From Chloroflexi bacterium RBG_13_53_26 (GTDB lineage: Bacteria; Chloroflexota; Dehalococcoidia; UBA2247; RBG-13-53-26), in assembly GCA_001795035.1 (NCBI GenBank), contig MGMW01000014.1, positions 13,273-24,702 of the forward strand: a stretch of 11,430 bases of DNA. Reading direction: 5' to 3'. Below, piece after piece: positions 6,354-11,430 of this stretch; position 1 is the first letter of the stretch, and every line of letters begins with the position of its first letter. A program made the position numbers and the translations under genes. Below the pieces are notes generated by a model. It was not told the DNA's origin. It worked only from the letters and a program-made list of their open reading frames with translations, and did not search any database.

Positions 6354-7272
6354 AAGCAACCATCACGCTTATGGCATTCGGAATGATCTCAAAAGTAGCA
6401 GGCAGGCTGCCCACCAGATCACCATCCATCTCCAGAAGCACCTCTTCATCCGAAGTGACTTCAACCCGGCGACCCCGTGAGTGGCTCACCTTGTCCAATC
6501 CCAGATGCTTCCCATTGCGCAGCTTGGGAACATGCCACAAGCCTTCAAGAGTACCGAAATTGCCGACACTAACGATATCAAAGAGACCATCATCCATCCT
6601 GGCCTCTGGCGCTGCCAGAAAACCCCGACCAAAATACCTGCCGTTGGCGACGATGGTGTTTCTTATGGCCATAGACGTTGGCGGACCGTCATCAATGGAG
6701 ATGCTCACCTTCCTGGCCCTGTAGAACGCAGCAGCGGTGAGGATACCCCAAGCGTAGTTGGGGCGTGGCCCCAGTATCCGCGGCGCCCGGCTGGCCTTCT
6801 GGACCACCAGCCCTCCCGCGCCGAGATCAGCTATGTTGATGAAGAGGCGGGTCTCCTTCTCACCGCGGAGGTTAACGAACTCCACCTTGCCTACGTCAAG
6901 CCTCTTGATGCTGTTGGCGTCCAGGGCTTTGAGGGCAGGGGTTGTCTCTACGGTGATACCCAGGGTCCGGGCCAGGTCACAGCCAGAACCCAGAGGAACC
7001 ACTCCCAGCACAAGATCCCTGTCCAGCAGGACGCCATTCCCGAACATGCCGTTGACTACTTCATTCACCGTACCATCGCCACCGACCGCCACCACCACTC
7101 TGCACCCCGATTTCACCGCATCCCTGGCCAGACAGGTAGCCTGGCCAAAAGAATCCGTTGTCCTCACGTCGGCATGCAGATGCCCGTTGTTCCTGAGACC
7201 TTCCTCAAGCCTGCGCCAGATGGCATCGCAACGCCCCACGGCGACGGAGTTGACTATGAACGCCGTCTTCAA
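6352..7272 (-). CDS. Diacylglycerol/lipid kinase family protein (YegS/DagK-like)
   Basis: The 306-residue product has the standard layout of bacterial lipid kinases that transfer phosphate from ATP to diacylglycerol or related lipids at the inner face of the membrane. Seen are the N-terminal strand KTAFIVNS, the nucleotide-binding VAVGGDGTVNEVVNG (residues 61-75), PLGSGCDLARTLG (93-105, normally GTGNDLAR), ANGRYFGRGFLAAPEARMDDG (209-229) and the C-terminal EMDGDLVGSLPATFEIIP (281-298). The usual N-P-x-x-G of the first loop is NSVAVGR here, and the N of GNDLA is cysteine, both modest departures. No membrane segment is visible. The start codon is TTG at 7272, with GAAGG 7 bases and AGGAG 11 bases upstream; no ATG lies between it and the first strand. 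It appears to be the first gene of the five-gene run. The lipid substrate (or sphingoid or other) is not determinable. Confidence 0.92.
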   Translation of the reverse strand: MKTAFIVNSVAVGRCDAIWRRLEEGLRNNGHLHADVRTTDSFGQATCLARDAVKSGCRVVVAVGGDGTVNEVVNGMFGNGVLLDRDLVLGVVPLGSGCDLARTLGITVETTPALKALDANSIKRLDVGKVEFVNLRGEKETRLFINIADLGAGGLVVQKASRAPRILGPRPNYAWGILTAAAFYRARKVSISIDDGPPTSMAIRNTIVANGRYFGRGFLAAPEARMDDGLFDIVSVGNFGTLEGLWHVPKLRNGKHLGLDKVSHSRGRRVEVTSDEEVLLEMDGDLVGSLPATFEIIPNAISVMVA

Positions 7273-7401
7273 GCTAATGCCTTCTCCTTATTCTGCATCC
7301 CTCCAGCCTCTGAACCAGCAACTGCTTTGAAGTAGAATAACACCCACACCACATCCAAGTCTAATCCCCTGCTCCATCAGCAGGTCCTTCTTCTGCGCCT
7401 A

Positions 7402-7430
7402 GTAATAGGACACCTCATCGCGCAAGACAA
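7402..7430 (-). promoter_or_regulatory. Possible promoter of the kinase-to-isochorismatase operon
   Basis: On the minus strand TTGTCT (7425-7430) and TATTAC (7402-7407) are spaced by 17 bases, each matching four of six consensus bases. The site lies in the 181-base gap upstream of the kinase gene, giving a leader of about 120 bases. That leader contains a CCTGCT/AGCAGG hairpin (7368-7384). The match is weak. Confidence 0.3.
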
Positions 7431-7453
7431 CCACAACATGTTGGAGTAACAGA

Positions 7454-8350
7454 TCATCGCCTGTTCCTGTAGTATTGAACATAGCCTGAGATGCCCGCCT
7501 CAACCATAATGGGCAGATCTGCTCCCGCCCAGAGACTCCTGACGTATTCCAGGACACGCTGGTATATCTTGGCTTCTTCCATCCCAGCCTGGATGGCTCC
7601 CTGAATGATCTCTCCCAGGGTGATACAGACTTCCCTGAGCCGGCTGGTCAGCTCCTTCACCTCGGTTCTGGCCCTGTGATGGGCATAGAAGATGATGTTG
7701 GGGGAGAGTGCTGCTAATTTATCTATAGACTTCACGTAGGCTTCTGCATCGAACGGCGGGAGTCCCACCGGAAAGGGCGTATCAGGCATAGACTCTGTAA
7801 TGAATCCCAGGGCATCACCACAGAAGAGGCCCCCAGTAAGGCTATCCTGAATGGCGATATGGTGCGCCGCATGGCCGGGCGAGAAGATTATTGTGAGGTC
7901 CCTGCTCCGCAGACGAATCACCTCACCATCTTCAGCCACGTGTATCCTCTCTCTGGGAACCGGCAGAACAGGCCCCATTGTCTCCTCAAGGTTATTACCA
8001 AACACTAAACGGGCGCCACGTACCAATCTGGTGGGTTCAGCCAGATGCTCTGCCCCTTTAGGATGGAGCACCACTTTGGGTTTGTGCAGATGCTGAGTCA
8101 GGTAACCCACACCCCCTCCATGATCCAGGTGTATGTGGGTAGGGATGATGTAGGCCAGTTCTCGCACATCAATGCCCAGATCTCCAACGCTAGGCAGCAG
8201 CTCTGCAGCCACTGAAGTGGAGCCAGGGTCGATCAGGACAGGCAGGTCATCAATCAGGAGATAGGCCACCTGAGGAAGTGAAAATATGGAATCTTTGCCA
8301 CAATCGATGAGATAGGTGTTCCGGGCTACTTCTTCAATCCGGACTGTCAT
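7454..8350 (-). CDS. MBL-fold metallo-hydrolase
   Basis: The 298-residue product is a metallo-beta-lactamase-fold hydrolase of the glyoxalase II-like group. The metal-binding signature is complete: H72, H74, D76 and H77 in PTHIHLDHGGG, H160 in IIFSPGHAAHH, the bridging D179 in LFCGDALGF, and H224 in FYAHHRA. The N-terminal strands (NTYLIDCG, QVAYLLIDDLPVLIDPGS) are the usual first sheet. The C-terminal 70 residues are helical and probably shape the substrate pocket. Two metal ions would be bound in the cytoplasm. The fold covers thioesters, lactones, phosphoesters and flavodiiron proteins, and no fused flavodoxin domain is present. ATG start with only a weak AGG site 7 bases upstream. It follows the flavoprotein gene by 79 bases on the same strand and may share its transcript. 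Confidence 0.9.
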   Translation of the reverse strand: MTVRIEEVARNTYLIDCGKDSIFSLPQVAYLLIDDLPVLIDPGSTSVAAELLPSVGDLGIDVRELAYIIPTHIHLDHGGGVGYLTQHLHKPKVVLHPKGAEHLAEPTRLVRGARLVFGNNLEETMGPVLPVPRERIHVAEDGEVIRLRSRDLTIIFSPGHAAHHIAIQDSLTGGLFCGDALGFITESMPDTPFPVGLPPFDAEAYVKSIDKLAALSPNIIFYAHHRARTEVKELTSRLREVCITLGEIIQGAIQAGMEEAKIYQRVLEYVRSLWAGADLPIMVEAGISGYVQYYRNRR

Positions 8351-8429
8351 TTTTCAGCCTGGCAATCCTGCCGGGATCAATGATAACACAGCCATATCGT
8401 GAAATGGCAGTCACTGGCATCAAGCTCGG

Positions 8430-9794
8430 CTATGATTCTTCGAGGTTTCCCAGTGTCCCTTCGATCAGTTCATTGAGGGCAGGATGGATGTGCATGCCAT
8501 TGAAGATATGGTCCATCTGACCTCCGGAGGCCATGGCGTTGGTAACTTCCTGGATAAGCTCCGGAGCAAAGGGGCCGATGATGTGAAAACCCAGGAGTTT
8601 CCGGGTTTTCCTCTCCACGATGGCCTTGGCGAAACCCTCTTCCTCCATCATGGCCTCCCCTTTGGCCACACTGAAATACTTTGCCCTGCCCAGCAGAATC
8701 TGGTGATCCTTCCTGGCCTTCTCCTCTGTCAGGCCGACCGACGCAATCTGCGGATGGGAATAGACGGCATGAGGTGTAACACTCAAGTCCACCTTCGTCT
8801 TGCTTCCATGCAGAGCATTGTCCAACACCAGCGCTGCCTGCCTGTTGGCCGCATGGGTGAACATCTGCAGGCCATTGACATCCCCGACCGCGAAGATGTC
8901 CTTCACGCTGGTCTCCAGGTACTCATTGACTTTGATGAAACCCCTCTGATCCGTCTGTACTCCGGTGTTCTCCGGTTTGAGCAGATCGGCATTGGACCTT
9001 CTGCCCACAGCCATCAGAAGACTCTGCGCCCTGAATTCTCTTCTCTTGCCATCGCCGGTCTTCACTACCACTGCAACACCATCCCCATTCTTCTTGACCT
9101 CTTCAGCCGTAGCGCCAGTATGCACCTCCATGCGACGGCTCAACTGTTTCCTCAGAAGATCGGCTATCTCTGGCTCCTCCGCCAGCACCAGTCTATCGGC
9201 CATCTCCAGGATAGTGACCCTGGTGCCCATGGCAGCAAAAAAGTGCCCGTATTCGACAGCAATATAACCGCCGCCGATAATGATCAGGCTATCCGGTTTT
9301 TCTTCGAGCCTGAGCACTGTCTCGTTGGTCCAGTAGGCAACGCTTTCCACGCCCTTGATAAGGGGAACGAAGGGTCGTGAGCCAGAGGCAATGAAGACCT
9401 TTTCCCCCTTAATCTTCTGGCCATTTACTTCAATGGTATTATCGGCCACAAAATATCCTTCAGCTTCATAAAGGTCAAGTTTCTTCGATTCGGCAATGCC
9501 CCGCCTGACGTAATCCTGACCTTCTTTGACGCTTTCCCTCATCCGCTCCATGATGGAGCCAAAATCTATCCTCTTTATCTCAGCCTCTATGCCCAGCTTC
9601 CTGGCTTCCTGTATTTCCACTGCCCTATCCGCTGCGTAGATCAGCATCTTCGAAGGTATGCAGCCCAGATTGAGACAGGTGCCTCCCAGGGGCCCTTTGT
9701 CCACCACCGCAACTCTCTGACCATGTTCCACTACCTCATCTGCTATTGTCATTCCACATCCCGACCCGATTACAACAACATCGTACTCTTTCAT
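8430..9794 (-). CDS. Dihydrolipoamide dehydrogenase-like pyridine nucleotide-disulfide oxidoreductase
   Basis: The 454-residue product is a class I disulfide oxidoreductase (dihydrolipoamide dehydrogenase, mercuric reductase and mycothione reductase group). Seen are the FAD site VVVIGSGCGMTIA (6-18), the redox pair C40 and C45 in GGTCLNLGCIPSK, the NAD(P) site LIIIGGGYIAVEYG, the second FAD site IFAVGDVNG, and the interface active site H437-E442 in HIHPALNE. The methionine in GSGCGM recalls archaeal-type dihydrolipoamide dehydrogenases; this is recollection, not a search. It would be a cytoplasmic homodimer moving electrons between NAD(P)H and a disulfide. No lipoyl, E1 or E2 gene lies nearby, so the partner is unknown and the name is not certain. 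ATG start with a strong site, AAGGAGGT at 9801-9808, 6 bases upstream. There is no N-terminal metal-binding domain as in many mercuric reductases. Confidence 0.9.
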   Translation of the reverse strand: MKEYDVVVIGSGCGMTIADEVVEHGQRVAVVDKGPLGGTCLNLGCIPSKMLIYAADRAVEIQEARKLGIEAEIKRIDFGSIMERMRESVKEGQDYVRRGIAESKKLDLYEAEGYFVADNTIEVNGQKIKGEKVFIASGSRPFVPLIKGVESVAYWTNETVLRLEEKPDSLIIIGGGYIAVEYGHFFAAMGTRVTILEMADRLVLAEEPEIADLLRKQLSRRMEVHTGATAEEVKKNGDGVAVVVKTGDGKRREFRAQSLLMAVGRRSNADLLKPENTGVQTDQRGFIKVNEYLETSVKDIFAVGDVNGLQMFTHAANRQAALVLDNALHGSKTKVDLSVTPHAVYSHPQIASVGLTEEKARKDHQILLGRAKYFSVAKGEAMMEEEGFAKAIVERKTRKLLGFHIIGPFAPELIQEVTNAMASGGQMDHIFNGMHIHPALNELIEGTLGNLEES

Positions 9795-9833
9795 TATGTG
9801 ACCTCCTTCAGCTTGATCATCGGGTCTCCGCCC

Positions 9834-9843
9834 GCCTGCAGGC
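9834..9843. repeat. 10-base palindrome in the flavoprotein gene leader
   Basis: GCCTGCAGGC is an exact palindrome located 40 bases upstream of the ATG at 9794, within a GC-rich leader that also carries the Shine-Dalgarno site. It might form a small stem in RNA; the role is unknown. Confidence 0.3.
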
Positions 9844-9888
9844 AGCTTGGTGAAATCATAATATCATAGACGATATAATCTATTACTC

Positions 9889-9913
9889 ACTACACCTGGG
9901 TACTACCTGGTAG
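9889..9913. promoter_or_regulatory. Paired ACTAC..CTGG motifs, operator-like
   Basis: Two direct copies, ACTACACCTGG (9889-9899) and ACTACCTGG (9902-9910), are followed by an exact palindrome CTACC-T-GGTAG (9903-9913). They lie in the 148-base gap upstream of the flavoprotein gene, next to an AT-rich stretch (9851-9885) where a promoter could be, although no clean -35/-10 pair is visible. Confidence 0.3.
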
Positions 9914-9942
9914 ACGAGACCTATGATAGCGCTCGGATTGGT

Positions 9943-10914
9943 TCAAATGGGCGGGAGCTGGCGGACCGCTGCAATGAGGGGCGAAGGCCCACTATCCTTG
10001 AACGGCGGTCTCACCAAAAATATGGGGCAGGAGGCACCCAGAAGCACCTTCTCGGCAACACTACCATATGCCCAGCGGCTAAGCCCCGAGCGCCCGTGTG
10101 TCGCCATGATAACCAGATCACATTGGTTTCTGTTGAGATAGTTGATGACCTCATCAGCAGGACTGCCCTCAGACACCTCCAGTGTCGCCTTTATCCCAGT
10201 CCCCTCGAATCGATCCTTTATTCCACGCAGATATTCTTCGGCTGCTTGCCTGGTCCCCGCCATATGTTCCTCGGCCACCTTCGCCCAATTCAAAGACGCT
10301 TCGGGGGCGCCAATCGGAGGCACGATGAGTGGTTCGCACACCCTCATCAGAACCAACTCAACCGGCTCTGTGGTCCGCTGTTTTGCCAGAGCCTCCACAT
10401 GAGGCAGAACCAGTTCGGCCAGCTCCGAGCCATCCAGAGGGACCAGGAATCGAAGCTGCTCGCCGTAGGCAGCGCCTTTGGCACCTGCTCTCACCAGCCA
10501 GACAGGTAGCCACGAAGTCTGAAGTACCTTGTCGGCCACACTGCCCAGCAGCCAACGTCTTATGCCTGACCTGCCATGGGTAACCATGAGGATCAGATCA
10601 ATCTCATGATCACCAGCATAGCGCAGGATTTCGTCAGCCGGATAACCCTCAATAACCTCCCCCTTCACCTGCACTGACTCGCCTTCGGGGCCAGGACCGA
10701 CTTTCTTTCGAACCTCGGCTGCTTCGAGCTTGAGAATCTCTGCAGCATGTTCAACGTAAGCTCGATACATAGGTAGAGAATCGGATGCCGCCGGACTGGC
10801 GACATGAAGCAAGACTACCTCCAGATCCAGCCGACTGGCCAACTCCTTGGCATAGGTCAGCGATTCCTCAGCCAGCTCTGAACCATCCAGCGGAACAAGT
10901 ATTCTCTTATACAT
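9943..10914 (-). CDS. Universal stress protein with two UspA domains
   Basis: The 323-residue product holds two tandem UspA domains, residues about 2-143 and 154-303 in this numbering. Each starts with the strand and turn (R/F)-x-LVPLDGSELAE and ends with THGRSG-x-x-RW-x-x-GSVA-(D/E)-KVL, the nucleotide-binding loop of ATP-binding Usp proteins. The first glycine of the consensus loop is V in the first domain (MVTHG) and A in the second (MATHG), a common variation. The C-terminal 20 residues are a proline-rich tail with no domain. Usp proteins bind ATP and act in the cytoplasm under stress or growth arrest. GTG at 10920 is also possible, but GGGAGG at 10921-10926 abuts it and is 6 bases from ATG 10914, so the ATG is chosen. 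It has its own promoter and is probably monocistronic. Confidence 0.95.
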   Translation of the reverse strand: MYKRILVPLDGSELAEESLTYAKELASRLDLEVVLLHVASPAASDSLPMYRAYVEHAAEILKLEAAEVRKKVGPGPEGESVQVKGEVIEGYPADEILRYAGDHEIDLILMVTHGRSGIRRWLLGSVADKVLQTSWLPVWLVRAGAKGAAYGEQLRFLVPLDGSELAELVLPHVEALAKQRTTEPVELVLMRVCEPLIVPPIGAPEASLNWAKVAEEHMAGTRQAAEEYLRGIKDRFEGTGIKATLEVSEGSPADEVINYLNRNQCDLVIMATHGRSGLSRWAYGSVAEKVLLGASCPIFLVRPPFKDSGPSPLIAAVRQLPPI

Positions 10915-10920
10915 TTTCAC

Positions 10921-10926
10921 CCTCCC
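10921..10926 (-). promoter_or_regulatory. Ribosome binding site that fixes the Usp start
   Basis: GGGAGG on the minus strand lies 6 bases from ATG 10914 and directly adjacent to the GTG at 10920, favouring the ATG. Confidence 0.65.
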
Positions 10927-10940
10927 TGGTTGTGTCTCCG

Positions 10941-10969
10941 ATGATACATTAAACAGGGGATCGAATCAA
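10941..10969 (-). promoter_or_regulatory. Promoter of the universal stress protein gene
   Basis: On the minus strand TTGATT (10964-10969) and TATCAT (10941-10946) are separated by exactly 17 bases, matching four and five of the six consensus bases. Transcription would begin near 10934, leaving a short leader of about 20 bases that holds the Shine-Dalgarno site. This is the cleanest promoter in the window. Confidence 0.6.
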
Positions 10970-11119
10970 CATCTATTTCCACCTCAAGACGCGCGGTGCT
11001 TCAAACAAAGAGGAGACCATATCCCCACAGAGCAGTCCGAGCGGAGAGTGAAGGAAAGTGCACCATCTGACCGAAGTATGAGCGTATGTAGAGGGATGGC
11101 AAGTTGGATCGTGCTGTTC

Positions 11120-11430
11120 TCAGGCTACGGATGCCAGTGAACCATTCAACTGCTCTTGAAAGGTGAAGCCTTTCTCCTTGATCATCCTGAGGCAAGCAAA
11201 CACCACATCGACATCATACAGCCTGCCGCTATTCCGCGAAATCTCCTCCAGAGCCTTGTCTATGCCGGGAGCCGGTCGGTATGGTCGGTGAGCGGTCATG
11301 GCTTCTACAACATCAGCCACAGCCAGGATTCTGGCTTCCATAAGGATATCGTCCTCCCGAAGACCGTAAGGATAGCCGGACCCATCGATCCTCTCGTGAT
11401 GCTGAACGACCATATCGGCAATGGGCCAGG
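11120..11430 (-). CDS. HD-GYP domain protein, C-terminal part (cut by window end)
   Basis: The frame is open from the window edge to the TGA at 11120-11122, so only about 103 residues are seen. It begins WPIADMVVQHHERIDGSGYP, followed by the ARILAVADVVEAMTAHRPYRP run and KALEEI. This is the second half of an HD-GYP domain, the GYP-containing part of cyclic-di-GMP phosphodiesterases. HHE-x3-GSGYP is the metal and nucleotide-binding section; the HD motif itself would lie upstream, outside the window. Such domains often sit behind PAS, GAF or response-regulator domains, which cannot be judged here. The ATG at 11413 lies inside the domain and is not the start. Confidence 0.92.
   Translation of the reverse strand, partial: WPIADMVVQHHERIDGSGYPYGLREDDILMEARILAVADVVEAMTAHRPYRPAPGIDKALEEISRNSGRLYDVDVVFACLRMIKEKGFTFQEQLNGSLASVA

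Noticed and set aside
7368..7384. CCTGCT/AGCAGG hairpin between the MBL and kinase genes
   Set aside because: There is no T-run on the minus strand after it, so it is not a convincing intrinsic terminator.
8358..8375. Stem-loop CCTGGCA/TGCCGGG just upstream of the MBL gene
   Set aside because: It pairs fully only as plus-strand RNA (with a G-U pair). In the minus-strand transcript it has an internal A-C mismatch, and no T-run follows, so neither a terminator nor a firm leader structure is supported.
11001..11195. 64-codon minus-strand frame overlapping the end of the HD-GYP gene
   Set aside because: No start signal or family features. The region 10970-11119 shows no gene and no clear terminator.

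Overview
The window reads as a stretch of chromosome from an anaerobic or microaerobic bacterium of roughly 55% GC (estimated by eye). The combination of a DUF6125-like protein, an FMN/4Fe-4S/FAD 'old yellow enzyme' reductase, a TIGR04076-type small protein, an M29 aminopeptidase and an HD-GYP protein is what I would expect in Chloroflexota of the Dehalococcoidia type. This placement is inference from gene content only; no rRNA or marker gene is present. No tRNA, rRNA, CRISPR array or insertion sequence was seen, and no gene-free stretch exceeds about 210 bases.

Layout: (1) 1-380, plus strand: the end of a hicB antitoxin gene and a complete hicA toxin gene overlapping by ATGA. They are the only plus-strand genes and converge on everything else. 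(2) 421-3611, minus strand: a large OYE-family reductase (3611-1677) followed by a protein made of two tandem copies of one domain (1590-421). They are preceded by a promoter-like site and a leader with inverted repeats. (3) 3820-7272, minus strand: a tight five-gene run of lipid/diacylglycerol kinase, M29 aminopeptidase, TIGR04076-like small protein, FMN split-barrel protein and isochorismatase-type cysteine hydrolase, with gaps of about 10-55 bases. (4) 7454-9794, minus strand: a dihydrolipoamide-dehydrogenase-like flavoprotein, then an MBL-fold hydrolase. (5) 9943-10914, minus strand: a two-domain universal stress protein with its own good promoter. (6) 11120-11430, minus strand: the C-terminal end of an HD-GYP protein cut by the window edge.

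Taken together this is accessory redox, hydrolase and stress metabolism rather than a recognised named pathway. The points most worth a second look are the duplicated-domain protein next to the OYE reductase, the replacement of the usual active-site tyrosine of that reductase by cysteine, and the conserved-looking five-gene hydrolase/flavin operon. I did not find convincing evidence of a wholly new defence or mobile system. Several starts were moved to internal ATG codons because the Shine-Dalgarno spacing demands it.
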